Source: Symsagittifera roscoffensis
Lineage: Eukaryota > Xenacoelomorpha > Acoela > Convolutidae
NCBI RefSeq assembly: GCF_963678635.1
Contig: NC_087065.1
Span: 22,077,480 to 22,141,479 of the forward strand
DNA length: 64,000 bases
Reading direction: 5' to 3'
Each line of letters begins with the position of its first letter. The first letter of the stretch is position 1. The notes under the pieces were generated by a model. That model was given only the letters and a program-made list of their open reading frames with translations. It did not search any database and had not been told where the DNA came from. The translations under genes and the position numbers were made by a program. Positions 11,745-23,877 of this stretch are shown here, in pieces.

Positions 11745-12515
11745 ATGCAATTGAAAAAATTTCTTGATGATATGGGCGAAAATACAATTACAGGAATTTC
11801 CGAAACGTGGCTTAAAAAAGAAGATAGTGACAATTTATGGAATCTCCAACCTAGAACGCATGCGATGGTCAGATATGATAGGCAATCAGCGGTAAAAAAG
11901 AAAGGCGGTGGCGTTTTGTTATATATACCAGTCAAATTGGCTCCGAAATTGAGGCTTGATTTAAATTTATTTGATAAAGAAAAATATGAGTCAGTGTGGG
12001 TTGAGTGCAAATCTACCTTTAACATTTCCAGTAAAGAAAAAATGTTAGTTAATTTGTGTTATAATCCAAGCAGATCAAAGTTTATTGATTTTTTGGAACA
12101 ATTAACGCTTAACATAGATAATGCATTTTCAGTTTCTAATAAAATTACGCTTCTGGGTGATTATAACATAAAATGCGCCAAAAGTTTACCGAGGATAATT
12201 TCGACTTTCAATAAGAAAAATTATCAGAAAAATGAATTTTGCAATACACTCTCCGCTCTTCCGTGGTATCTCTTATATCAATGTACAGACGCACAAAACA
12301 TGTTCTCGACGATGATTTATTTAATTTCCTATCAAGATGCTCCTATCGAAAAAAAATTAGTTCGTAATTTTAAACCAAAAAATGTGTTGAAAACGGAATG
12401 GTTCGATTCAGAATGTCAGCAATTGTTGATAAGAAACAGAATTGACTCAGATCATATCGCAGTCAAAGCCCAAGTGATAATTGGCCAAAGTTCCAGTTTT
12501 TACGTAATCAAATGA
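11745..12515 (+). pseudogene. LINE APE-type endonuclease fragment
   Basis: The 256-residue ORF contains the motifs GISETWL and LLGDYN, typical of the APE endonuclease of non-LTR retrotransposons, which nicks the target to start target-primed reverse transcription. The N-terminal catalytic block is absent, and the part after about residue 150 is diverged with a probable deletion before the linker, so the domain is incomplete. Confidence 0.75.
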
Positions 12516-14391
12516 GCCAATTGATTAAAAGTAAACAACTCGATCATTCAAAAAATTGTTTTTCACTTCTCAGCACTATCCAACAAAAATGGAAATATAT
12601 TAACCAAGTTAGAGGTACATGTTCTGGCAACAATCGAATTACAGTTCTACGAAACTCCTTCAGTGAAATGATAACCCACGACAAAAAATTGCCAATCATT
12701 TAAATTATATTTTTTCAAACTTAGGCGAATTTTTTGGCGCTAAAAAGCCTCCGAATTACAACAAATCTGCCTCTGAATCTGCACCTTTCCATTTTCAACA
12801 CATTACAGTGAAGCAATGCTTTGATATAGTTCGAAAAATCAATGTTAGAAAACTTCTCGGACCTTGTACCGTACCTGCTTGGGCAATCAATGACGGTCAA
12901 TCAATTATAGTTCCACATTTAACTTTTGTCATAATTACTTGCTTAGATGAGAACATTTTCCCGATCGAACTAAAAAAAAGCACACGTAACCCCTTTGTTT
13001 AAAAAAGATGACCCAATGGATGCAAAAAATTATCGGCCAATACCAATAACTTGTGCTTTTTCTAAAATTTTTGATAAAATTTTACATGCCTAAATAACAG
13101 AACATCTTGACAAATTTCAAATCATGACAACATTTCAATTCGGATTTCGCAAAAACATTTCAACACAAGATGCTCTTGTTTATGTGACAGAAAGTATTCG
13201 AAATCAAGTGGATTCAAAAAAATTGTACATGCAGCTTTATTAGATCTGTCCAAGGCTTTTGATTCTATTTCGCATGAAGTTTTAATTGAAAAAATGCTTT
13301 CTCTCGGTTTTTCAAATGGAGCAAATGCTTTAATTGCTAGCTTCCTAAACAAACGCATTCAAAGAGTAAACGTCAATGGAATCTTTTCAGACTGGATTGA
13401 AATCAAACGAGGTGTCCCACAAGGAACGGTACTTGGTCCGTTGTTGTTCAATTTATATGTTAATGACATACAAGAGCGATTAAATGAAGGTTGTACTTTA
13501 GTTCAATATGCTGACGATTGTATGGTTTTTTCCTCTTCTATAATTTCTGAGGATGCTTTGAATCGATTGCAAAAATCACTCAATAATCTAACGGAATTTT
13601 ATGCAGAAAACCAATTGAATCTGAATGCATCTAAATCGGAATTTATAACATTTTGTTAAAAAAATGATAGCAAAAATGTAGATACTGATACAATAGTATT
13701 TAATGGGCATTATGTAGCCAAAAAATCAGAATGCAAATATTTAGTCCTTCTTCTTGATTCAAGTTTATCTTTTCATGCTCAAATCAAAACAATTCTCCAA
13801 AAAATAGCACAAGGAATTAAAACTATAGATATAATTGGATAACAACTGCCGACATTATCATTAGTTGCCTTGCTTCATTGTCTTGTTTTATCACAATTAG
13901 ATTGTTCAGCAATATTTTTACAACAAAGTAATGCTACTTTGATGCTATCTCTTGAGAAACAGTTGAACTGGGCGTTAAAAAGAACATATTTCAGATCGAA
14001 ATTTAAATCTTCTCCCCTTCTTCGCATTAGCAAATCGTTCATTGGAATCGAGAAAAGAATTGAGTTAAAGTGTATAACATACTCATACCAATATCTTACA
14101 AACAAAAGGAAGGCTTTTCAAAATACATTGAGACTACCGACTGCCAATTATAGGCTCAACAAAAGAACGAAACAAATTATTTTTGACAAACATTGTTCAA
14201 CCGCTTCTCTACAAAAATCTTTTTTTCATTTGTCTTCTAAAAAATGGAATTCACTGCCCATAATTTTGCGCAATTTAGAAAATTCGAGAACAGGATTCAA
14301 GAAAAAATTGAAAGAATTTTACGTGAGTGAATTGAGAAACAATCCAATATGTACAAATACAAATACGTGGCATGATTTCCGTTTTTGCTAG
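12512..14391 (+). pseudogene. LINE reverse transcriptase (broken)
   Basis: Pieces at 12512-12703, 12808-13002, about 13005-13250, 13294-13659 and 13870-14391 together span a LINE RT. Motifs seen are DLSKAFDSISH (about 13240-13275, first catalytic Asp), GVPQGTVLGPLLFN (from about 13411) and the QYADD active-site box (about 13503-13520). A stop codon near 13090, a frame change near 13010 and another near 13230 and 13660 break it. The last piece is the Arg/Lys-rich C-terminal region. It would have copied its own RNA into DNA at the target site. Confidence 0.85.
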
Positions 14392-14746
14392 TTCTATATG
14401 ATTTAATTTAGTTTAATTTTCCAGACATTGTTTGAAAGAGAATCTGTATATACTCTGTATATACGCTGTATGTTTGGACTGTCTATAAAATTGTTTGTAA
14501 AGTTAAAATACCAGCTCGTTCTTAATTCTTAAAACTGATGTTTTTTTTAGTATCCGTAACTTCATATATTCTAATCAACCAATTTCTGAACTGTAACCGA
14601 ACTTGTTTTGTTTTGTTTTGTTTATTGCTTGTTTTTTGATGTTGTGTTTTTGTTTGATGTAACCAATGAATTTTAACCAACTTTATTATTTACACTTTGC
14701 TATACTGATGCCTCGGCTTTTTACTGTATAGTAATTCAGGTGTTCT

Positions 14747-14757
14747 TTCTTCTTCTT

Positions 14758-14787
<30 letters not shown>
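14747..14787 (+). repeat. (TTC)n microsatellite, probable LINE tail
   Basis: About 13 uninterrupted TTC units directly follow the LINE 3' region. Some non-LTR families end in short tandem repeats instead of poly-A, which makes this the likely 3' end of the LINE. Its reverse complement gives a poly-Lys ORF that is not a gene. Confidence 0.8.
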
Positions 14788-14788
<1 letters not shown>

Positions 14789-14944
14789 TTTGGAGACTGT
14801 GACCGCTTGTCATCACACAATAACTCACGCTTCGACACAATTTTTAACAGATTACTTTGGATTAGATTTGGTAGAGGCGGTGAAAAACATTGGGCCATTT
14901 GACCAGAATGACTTCGCAATATGCATGTCATAAACGAATTTTAA
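14788..14944. other. Unassigned spacer between LINE and copy B
   Basis: No coding or repeat feature stands out. A short piece around 14893-14915 (CATTTGACCAGAATG) resembles the first bases of the LTR in inverted orientation, but the match is too short to be sure. Confidence 0.35.
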
Positions 14945-15070
14945 TTCCAGCAGTTCTGTCGTACGATCTGTTGATTTTGAAGAATAACTGTTCTATTTGC
15001 CAGAATGGACGAAACGGAAGTGTAATATTTTTGCCCATACGGAGGGGTTTTATTCTGGCTAATATTTTTC
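14945..15070. repeat. Recurrent junction sequence (present in three places)
   Basis: The first 70 bases match 34581-34645, which abuts the LTR B end, and the next 53 match 63857-63908, which abuts the LTR D end. Only here are the two parts continuous, so this is the longer version of one sequence that others carry in pieces. It replaces the 3' end of ORF2 in copy B at 15071. Confidence 0.75.
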
Positions 15071-16521
15071 TCGGACATTCTCGCCAGTCTCACACACTTC
15101 GGCACTGAGAAGGCTTGATCCACGATCGTTCTCGTACTCTTTACATCCACGGCTACGAAGTGTACCGGGTATCTGCTCTTGCAAATTGGAGCCAATGTCG
15201 AACCCACCAAATATCGTGCCCCTGATGGTCTACAATAAGTCTCACTGTATCTGATGTTCATTTCCGTCTCGATCGCTTCCCTCCATTTTCCTATGTACTT
15301 CTGCTCAGTCTGCAGAACTCCTGGGAATACTTCTACACTGATGGCTGTGACCATCTCATGTCTCTGTTCTAGATTCAAAAGTGACTCTAGAGAACCAAAA
15401 ATGCTGTGGAATCCTAGTGCAGTCACTAGATTCACCTCGGTTCCTCCATGGCAATCTGCTATCAGTTCCGTTTCTGTTCTTGTTTCCATCACGACGTTCC
15501 CAAACAATACCCTCAATTGCTTGTGTTGTTTCTCTAGGGTCTTCACACAGTCCAGACCTCCACAAACGTGACCCTCCAGTCCACAGACTTCCGCCAGACA
15601 GCTACCAGGTTTGACCCAGTCTTCTGGTCCCCAGCCAGGCAACTCCACTTTATCTTCTCCGTTGCTCCTAGAGGCCGTTATCATCACATTATATATGATG
15701 TTAAGGTCAGGCAGGTTACAGTCTGCATTTGGTTCCCTCTGCACGTCTTGTGTCGCCCGTAATATCGAGTCAGCGTTGGGACTAGGACACCATGATGGCC
15801 TCATCAACTCCCACACTGTCATCAAGCTCGTTCTCAGTAATTCATCCGAGAATCCCAACCCAAACTCCACTCTTTTTTCGGATTTTGGTACGGAAGGTGC
15901 AGTCACCTCTTCTTCCAAGGCCAATCCCAATTTGGCCTGTGGATTGTTAACGCTCTTAATCGTTACAATTCTGGACGTCCAGAATCTTAGTAACACCGCC
16001 TGCTCGTAATCGAAGAAATAATCGCGTATGTCTTCACTCAGGAAAGGGTTGTACGCTATCCCTATGATTCCGGATACGTAGCTATACGATTTTTTCTTGA
16101 TCGGTCCACAGTTTTCACTGGAATTCGGCAGTGCCCCCATAGATTCTTTGGTGAGTCTCAGCTCCTTGTTTGAGAATCTCCTGATTTCGTATATCTTTCT
16201 CATGGGTTCTAACTCCTCGGGTTCTTTCATGTTCATCTTCATCGGTTTGCTTTGCTGCATATCTAGCAGTGCTAGCAAAAGTAAGGCTTTCGCTCGCTCA
16301 TCGCCTTCCCTCAGCATCTTAACACAAGTGTTCAATGCAGGTACTGAAATCTGCTCTATCATGAATCGAATGAAACAGAGAGCGTCTCTCTGCTTCGCAC
16401 ACGCTACTGCTGCTCCCTCTTGGACTATCAGATCCCTCAGGTTCGTCATAAGGAAAACCTTCTCTTCTTTTGACCTCTTCCTTTCTTCTGAATCATACTC
16501 TTCGCGAGTTAGTCCCATCAT
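15071..16521 (-). pseudogene. ORF2 C-terminal part (copy B, truncated)
   Basis: This open piece matches the middle of the 1180-residue C-terminal piece of copy C (about 37400-38850). It begins after a TAA stop near 16558 that replaces a Tyr codon in copy C, and is cut at 15071 by an unrelated sequence, removing about the last 340 residues including the third SGNH-like segment. Cys and His pairs such as in CGLEGHVCGGLDC are visible. No known family recognised for this part. Confidence 0.8.
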
Positions 16522-16557
16522 GCACCAGGCAAATCTCAGTTGTAACTCTGTTCTTAC

Positions 16558-18945
16558 CTAAGGTACTGCCACGAGAGCGTGTATTCTTGGCGTAGTCCTC
16601 ATCTCTTCTTCGAAGTACCTTAATACCACTGCTTTCCATGGAAGGCTCACCAACTGCTCCATCATTTCTGCCTGTATCTCAGACGATGCTAAAGTCCCGT
16701 ACGCCTTCTGCTTGAGGGTGGTGCCTTGCAACATTGTCTCCAGATAACCCTCCATGGCACCCTTGTCTTCCAGAGCCATTACGTACCCTCTAGCCGAGTT
16801 TCGGTGTTCTAACATTTCCATGTATCCACCGGCCGGTTCATCTATCGACACAGCCGCCGATACCGTCAGTCGGTTATACTCCACTGGTACTAGTTGTCCT
16901 GCGACATTTCCCTTTCCATGATTCATGGGAGATGGCTTAAAGTCTTTCATTTTGCTCTCTCCACATTGGCTGAGTATTTCCATTTCCAAGGTTGCTCCAG
17001 TCAGAGTGCGGTCACTCCTTTTGGATTTATAACCTGTTGACTTTATTCCCGCCATGAGAATAGGTGGCACCATCGCTATATCAGTCAACATTTTGTCGGT
17101 GCCAGGCAATTGATAATCACCTTGTCCCAAATCCATGACCTCTTCGACTCGTTTCCTTTTCGATGAGTTAACAGCTTTCATCGATATCTCCGAATCCACC
17201 TTCGTCTTTCCGACTCTCCTCGGTATCACTCTGCTGCCTAACTTCATTTTCATCGCATTGATCTTATCAATCACCAATTTTGATCGCATCGTCCCTCTCC
17301 TGGTTCTTGACAGATACACCACCTCTCCTTGAACGTCCTGCGGTGTCATCTTGATGGGAGAATTCGCTTCACTTTCATCAGTGGCCGAGTCGATCAACAA
17401 CTCACTCAGGCTACCTTCACACTCATCAAGCTTGTCAAGGACTTCCCTCATCAAGGGTTGGTTGAGACCCGTTTTCAGAATGGACTGGGTCCCATAGCTC
17501 TGAACCACTGTCCAGACTTCTTCCATGAACGCCACTCTTTCCAATTTGCATCCCGTCCTACTCTCGTGGTCTCGATGATGTACTTCCCATTCTTCTTCGG
17601 GCAGCGTTCCCAAGAAAGGTACTCTGGCTGAGGCCTCTATTCTTCTCCTTCTAGGTGATTCCATGAGGATTCTTTGGTCGTTATTCCTTGAATTGCCAGG
17701 AGAGCTGCTCTCCGGCAAATTCCGTCTCATTTCCATAAAGGCTGACGGAGGCTCCAGTGTCGAGATGCCTTCATCCGCTGGCTCAGTCGTCTCCAACGTA
17801 TCTGCGTTGTTCTCAAGATCACTGAAGATATTGAAATCCAGGCTGGATGCTCCTCCTGTCGATGCCCTGTCGTCTTCCCCGCCAGCTTGACTTACATCTT
17901 GTTGCATGGGTTCTTTAGTTTGACGGATTCCTCCCTGTCCGTCATCTCCTTCTGACTTATCCTTCTTTGAGCTCGAGGGTCCTTGCTTATCATTGTCGGT
18001 TCCTTCCGGAAACTTCGGTATTATCAATATACCGGCCGATCCATCTTCCTCTTCTCCATGGACCACTTTGATTTCCTCGCAGCCGAAGGGTGCTAGGAAG
18101 GTTCTCGCCTGCAGTGTTCCTCCCACTTTCAACTCCGGTTTCACACTAGTCAGGATCAAGGAGGCTTCAGGCAGTTCGGTCCTGCCTCTCATCTTCATCG
18201 GAGCTAAGCCTAATCCCGTCCATTCCTCGTCGAATCTTCCAGGCTTGGGAGTTGCGGCGTTGCTTATTCGCCTTCTCGTCGCTTGATCCGTATGTGCAAA
18301 TCGTGTGTATTGTAACACGGCGGCATTTCTCCCTTCAAAGTATGGATCCATCGTTCCCACAAAATTCCCTACTCTCCTTTCATTGGTTTCGAATGCTCTC
18401 AACCTAGAAGTTTGTACCACGGAGACTGCTCCGAGCATCATCCATCTTATCAGAGGGAATTCAGGGATTGCCTCCGGCAGCTTCTCGTAATCACCCCAGT
18501 CCTTCGTCTCTTCTCTCACTTTATGATATGCTGCAGTGAGACGAGGCACTCTGGTTATTTCACCATTCGTTTTATCATAGGGTCTCAGATGCCAAAGCTT
18601 CGGAAACACTTCGATGTGTCCTCTTTCTACTTCTCCCATGCGATCACGGAAGTGATCGTCAAAATTGATGACTGTCATCTCTGGCTCCGATATTTTCGTA
18701 AATAACAGATCTTCACTCATGAGCTCCCGCAATGTGTGCTGTTCACACCAGTTCAGTGTACTACCGTCCACTGCTGATATGAGGTTCAGGTGCAGCACCG
18801 ACCTCCTATATGCCTCCACCTTAACGTCAGGGAACGCAAACGTGACTGCTGGTCCATAGATCACTGTCACAAACTCCGTGACTCCTCTGATCAGCGCTAA
18901 GGGATCGGTTCTCATAGCCAAGCTCAGATCGGTTAACAGGGGCAT
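16558..18945 (-). pseudogene. ORF2 middle region (copy B)
   Basis: A 795-residue open stretch covers the region that in copy C is split over 38890-41260. It is valuable because it is uninterrupted and shows that the three copy C pieces belong to one frame. It starts with globular sequence, passes through an acidic Ser/Gly/Gln-rich low-complexity stretch (about residues 300-400) and continues into a basic region with RRRR and KRKR clusters that could be nuclear localisation signals. Family unknown. It ends at a nonsense codon, and is separated upstream by an 8-bp deletion near 19036. Confidence 0.82.
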
Positions 18946-19108
18946 GCCTCCAACATGTCGTCTAACATCTTCCTCTCTTTCAATAGTCTCGTCTTCTCCC
19001 GTTCCAAAGCGATTTTGTTGTAAGAGATATTGGATGTCTCAGGTCTCTTATCTTATTCCACGAGTCCGTGGATTTCTTCATGTCTAAGTTCCTCACTCTC
19101 TCTCTCAT

Positions 19109-21565
19109 CTAATCTGGACAACGTGTCATTTTCATTAGTCCTCCCAAGTTTCCGTGGGTAATCGCAATCAATGTCAGAAGTCCATCTAACCGCAAGTTCT
19201 GGATTCCTTCGGTGAGCAGCATCGCCGGTCCTTTCACGAAACTCTCTGCTCCAAATGTCACGAACAAGGCTATTAGTTCCACTATTGACACTTCCACTAC
19301 TGCTTGGAGGAATTCTTTTATCAAGTAATGCGAGACTTTCGGGTAGACTTTTGCCAAGAAGGACGCGGTCCATCCGGCTCCCAACCCTTCCAGCATGCTG
19401 TCTGTCCTTTCAAAACCCTCCTGTTCCTTCACTTCCTGGGTCCAGAAGGTTTCCAGAGTAATCAGACACATTCTCTTCACAAATTCAGCGGTCTTTTCTC
19501 CGGCATTTTCCGCCAGGTTCACCTCCTTCAACAAGTAGGCATGGATCTTTGTGATCATCACAGGGCCTTGCTCAAAAGCATCTGCACCCAATGCCGCTAC
19601 TCTAGGATTCAGGTGTAGCCACTGGTTGGCTTCCGGCTTGGTTCTCAAAACCATCGCCTCCAAATGAGCTCTCGTCTCTAGTGAATTTTTCCTCCTCGTG
19701 TTTTCACCTGTCACTTCCATTGCTCGGAACCATAAGTCGTTGGACATCGCCGCGATCACTCGATGGTCGTCGTCTGTTCCCGGTTTCAGTTTGAGCTGTC
19801 GACTGAAATTGGACAGTTCCAACCCCAGCACCTCGTCCAACACTAACATGTGTAGCGCATGGTCCTTGAATCCTCTCATCGCGTTTGAGATATCTGACCA
19901 CACTGCAGGTAGTTCAGCCTTGAGTGGCCTCAGGTTCTCCATCTCTATCATGCGATTCGGGGCTGATATGATCACATCATATTTTCTTTCCGAAAGCAAG
20001 GTCACAATCGCATACACAAATTTCAGTCCATCCGGGAGATGTGCATACCCCGGAGAAAACGCGAATACTATTCTCGGTGTCACTTTGGTGAACGACCCCT
20101 CCTTCGTCGCATCCACCACTTCACCCATCGACTCAAGGATATCTTTTATCGCTGGCCACACCGCGTTCTCTGCCGTTGTAGGATCTCTGAGTCTGCTCAG
20201 AAAACCTCTACTGTGTAGATGGTCATTGATGCCAGCAAACACGATCGTAATTGGGTTCATGTCCGTCTGCCTTTGTACCCCTATAGCCAGAGATATCGAT
20301 TGCAGTAGGTCCAGGTCAACCGCTGCCAACATTATGACGTCCGGCCAAAACAAAGACTTGGAGGTGTACACGAACTCTGAATTCGCTACTACCATAATCT
20401 TGGCCTTCCTCATCTCTGCTTTGTCATAGGCGGCGAAGATGGTCTCATCTTTCTTTATCGCTGTCAATCCGCCATATCTTTGGGCATCACCATCTTGGTT
20501 CACTAGTTTTGGGTATACTCTTTCGTTCACATGACCAGGGGGTGAGCTTACTTGCCTGAACATCTTCACATGTTGACCGATCGGCGCCCTTGTCACTAGA
20601 AATCTTCCAGGTCTCTCTTCTCGATTCCCTTCACCATGATTCAATCTCACGTCTTGCAATGGTCTCGCGTTCACTGGTCCCATTGTTTGGTTAGAGGGCA
20701 GTCCCTCTAGGTCAGCAAATCTCAAGGCCGTCGTGGAGCTGAAATTTATGCTAGCGGCTATCAACCAGTCTACGCCGGTTATCGAGTACAATCTGCTGAC
20801 GGATAGCGTCGCTCCATTCAGCATCCTCCTTGCATCTTCGATGAAGCTTACCCTCTGGAGATTCAGCTTCATTAGCTCGTCTTTGTGTACATGCCAGGGA
20901 GACGGTATGGGTCTTGACCACATCAACGAGCCTCTGCCCGGGCGTCTCTCCTCTCGACTGGTACTTGTCGTCTCCGATCTCGTGTCCGATCTAGACGTGC
21001 CGGCTGTCTCCTCGATTGGGTTGACAGGTCCTATTCTTCTCCTAGGATGGATGGTCCTCCTCATCGGCGCTTCTCCCAATCGATCCTGTACGTCTGTCCT
21101 TTGACCTGGTTCGCTGGAGCTCTGTTGTCTGTAGTACGTGACGGCCGGAACCGTCCCCATGCGTGTTTCCAGGCTAGGAGGCACAAAGGTAGTAATCACC
21201 GCGTCACTCGCTGTTCCTTCTTCCTTCAGCACTCCTGTGTCAAAGAGTTCCGCCTCTAGTTCGTCCAACCGCTCTTGGAAGACTCGATTCAACCAAGCTT
21301 GTCCTTCGATACTGTCGAAGTGGATGCCGTCCGTGGTCAGTCTGGCCTGATCCATAGCTCTCAACTCATGTTCGATGTCCATGAGGATCATTCTTCCGGC
21401 GTTCCGACTTGCGAGGTTCCTCAAGATGTTATTCCACCTGACGACTCCCTCGTTGTGCCTTCTTCCTGCTGCTGTCAAGCTTCTCGTGTTCATTGGCACA
21501 GTGCAAACGGTCAGTACCACGCAATTGAATTTCTGCCAGAGGGTAGTAAACAAACACACCATCAT
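19109..21565 (-). pseudogene. ORF2 second SGNH-like region (copy B)
   Basis: The 818-residue open stretch begins inside the first SGNH domain and runs through the second SGNH-like module. It carries the end of the first domain (DGIHFDS, catalytic Asp-His block), a Ser/Arg-rich linker, then NSEFVYTS, FAGINDHLHSRG and DDDHRV, which resemble SGNH blocks I, III and V. It shows that copy C pieces 43308-45323 and 40901-43258 are one protein. The ends are a TGA replacing Trp at 21569-21571 and a TAG replacing Gln near 19106. The Met at 21565 is internal, not a start. Confidence 0.82.
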
Positions 21566-21568
21566 TGA

Positions 21569-22991
21569 CTCTCATAGTGCTTCCTGCTCATCTGAACCTC
21601 TGGAGATGTCATTCGTCCCAACAAGGATCATCACATTGGGGATCCTCCTTGGATTCATCAGTTCCACCATTCGATATAACTGGGCTATCGTCGCGCCTCC
21701 AAAGGCCATCACCGTGGTGACCCACGAGGTCCTCAAATTCGATAGTACTGTGACCAAGCTGTCTCCCAGTATCAGATGAGATGTCCCCAGTGGTGGTTGC
21801 TGCAGGTTTACTGCAGGGCTCCAAGTCGCTCGATTGAAGCAAGCTCTCGGATCTGTCTCCGGATCTCCCGTGAAATTATATTTCAATTGATTGTTCTTTT
21901 GTACGTCTAATATGCGAGACACTTTCTTCGCTGGCATCTTCTGTATTCTTCTCTCTGGGGCCTTCGAGCTCCCCATGAGTGGCGTCTTGTCACTTATCCC
22001 CTGTCTGAACACGGTCTGGGAGAATCGTATTCTGCCCGCGTCGTCGATCGTTCCATAGGGTGCAGTCACCCCGAAACCTGGCGCATTCTTGTTGGCGACC
22101 AGTCGTCCAGCTGTCTCTATCAGCTTCCTCACCGTTTGTTCCACGACTGGGTCACCCAAGGTGTCACTAGGGTCCGGGATCGTTACTCGATTTGTCTCTG
22201 TCGGGAGCCGTGTCTCCGTTGTTTGACTCATTTCTCGAGGCGTCAAGAGCTCCATCGGGGACTGCCCACGAGGAATATTCCTTGCAGGTATCACTTTCTA
22301 CACGGCCGTTGTCAACGCCATCTGTTCCGATTTCTCTTTGTAGTCCTGCCTCAAGCGCTCAATTTCTTGACCCTGCTTTTTTGTTGCAGTCTTCGAACAA
22401 TTTTCTCCACATATCTCGATCGTCCTCCATCTTGAGCGTGCTTTTGGTCATCTCGTCCAGCTCCTTCTTCGTACTTTCCAGTTCATCCTTCATCTCATCC
22501 AGATCTTGCATGGTTTGGTTCGTCTGAACCTTCTGTCCTACTTTCGCCCTCTTTGGTGGCACAGCTGCTCTCAGTGGTGAACCAGACGAGGCAGCCTCGC
22601 TGTTCATCTCCTGATGCATTCTCGTCAGCCCAGGTTTGGGCTTGGAGGGCATAGGCATCTCACCTGGTTGGTAAGTCCTAGAACTTCCCAATCCAGGCTC
22701 ATTCGCCAAGTCACTCCCTGAGAGAGCCCCGTTTCTCCACCTCATCACTCTCATGTTCGGGCGGTCTAGTACTCCCCTCTCTCCATATGCTGCCATCAAC
22801 AGGACTTCCGTGGGGAAGTCCCCACGGTTGTCATGCCCCAAGATGTTGATCAGGGCGGTCAGCAACATGACTACCTCTGGGTCCTCCAGAGCGAAGTCTC
22901 GATCGATCAGCCGACGATAGATCGCATCTATCATCGGTCCTACATATGCCTCTGCCAGGTCCATCAATTCATCCAAGTTGAAATTGTCCAT
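21569..22991 (-). pseudogene. ORF2 N-terminal region with SGNH esterase domain (copy B)
   Basis: The ATG at 22991 gives the MDNFNL start shared with copy C; an upstream TTG-initiated extension to 23030 has no ATG. The N-terminus is helical, followed by a coiled coil. An extra T in a T-run near 22376-22382 shifts the frame, and the second piece (21572-22294) carries GDSLV, VMILVGTNDIS and the intervening GGA block of the SGNH/GDSL hydrolase family. The domain is then cut by a TGA at 21569-21571. In family terms such enzymes cleave ester or acetyl groups; the target here is unknown. Confidence 0.83.
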
Positions 22992-23030
22992 ACTGTTCTT
23001 CAGATTTGATTTGATTCGATTCGATTCCAA

Positions 23031-23442
23031 GGTTTTGACTCAAGTGAGTAATTAACTGATCAATCAGGATCTAGAAAAGAAGTCACAAATATCAGACTTG
23101 TCAGTCTCACCTTAATGTATATCGTTTAAATTTGCTTAAAAACAGTTCAGATAAAAAGATATTTATCCTAAAATTTATTAAAATCAATCAGTCTCTAAAA
23201 TTTTGGAATTCGACTTAAGATTGGACAGTCCAAACTTTGGATCTATTCCTAAGATCGTCATTCAGTTGTTCATGGTCACTAACCCCTTCTTACCCACGAT
23301 CTTAATAACATAACACTTAACATGACATAGCACACATATCACACATTACATACAACTTAGTCTTTAGCCTAACACCCTCTCGCACGTCACTCAGCCTATA
23401 CTTAAGTAATATTTCTTATGTAAATATACTTGAATATTAGTA
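23031..23442. other. Spacer between gag-pol and ORF2 (copy B)
   Basis: An AT-rich non-coding stretch collinear with 45324-45713 in copy C. It holds CA-rich and AACAT-type simple sequence (23290-23350). No ORF is conserved between the two copies. It could hold a splice acceptor or internal promoter for ORF2, but I cannot point to a convincing one. Confidence 0.6.
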
Positions 23443-23471
23443 TCAGAGAATATCACGTGTACAAGCGCGTA

Positions 23472-23838
23472 CTATTCCCGAGGATGCAGTCGTCCTCTGT
23501 TTGGATCGTACACTGGAAGCGAGAGTTCCTTCACGTCCATTTCCACGAGGAAGTCCCTCAGCCTCGTCAAGGACAAAACTAGGTTCTCTGGGTCCACGTG
23601 CTGCTTCTCCGTCGCCCTCGTTACCAAGAAGCATAGGTATTTTCCCGGTATCTGCGACGCTGCCAGAGGTAAGGCCGCTACGCCCCCTATCCCTGGTCTT
23701 TGCTTCCAAAGGAATTCCACGTTTTTGTATTCTCTCTTAAAATCTGCCGCTAACGCTATCCTAAAACTCATGTCTACTGTGATTGCTATTGCACATGTTC
23801 TGTTTGTGAGTATGAAATCACTGTCTGTTAGTATATGT
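23472..23838 (-). pseudogene. Macrodomain-like C-terminus of gag-pol (copy B)
   Basis: The open stretch 23472-23771 encodes ALAADFKREY, KYLCFLVTRAT, DPENLVLSLTRLRDFL and KELSLPVYDP, matching the C-terminal end of the copy C polyprotein and resembling the TARG1/Poa1p branch of macrodomains. The first beta strand (ICAVAIT-like) lies just upstream of the internal Met. A 2-bp loss near 23885 shifts the frame between linker and macrodomain. Despite the damage elsewhere in copy B, the macrodomain sequence is nearly unchanged from copy C. Confidence 0.6.
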
Positions 23839-23877
23839 TACTTGAATATTCATTTGGTAAATTAAAATATGACTCAA

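Larger units (their letters stand above)
11704..14787 (+). mobile_element. Decayed non-LTR retrotransposon (CR1/Jockey-like LINE)
   Basis: A plus-strand LINE remnant, more AT-rich than the LTR elements around it. It holds an APE-type endonuclease region, a reverse transcriptase with fingers, palm and thumb pieces, a 3' untranslated region with TG-rich and poly-T stretches (14392-14746), and a (TTC)n tail. Its 5' end is truncated: the first conserved endonuclease block is missing. Several stop codons and frameshifts break the ORF, so it is a dead copy. The exact clade (CR1, Jockey or relatives) needs a phylogeny. Confidence 0.82.

Noticed and set aside
14686-14931. Minus-strand ORF with a poly-Lys run
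   Set aside because: The poly-Lys is only the reverse complement of the (TTC)n microsatellite.
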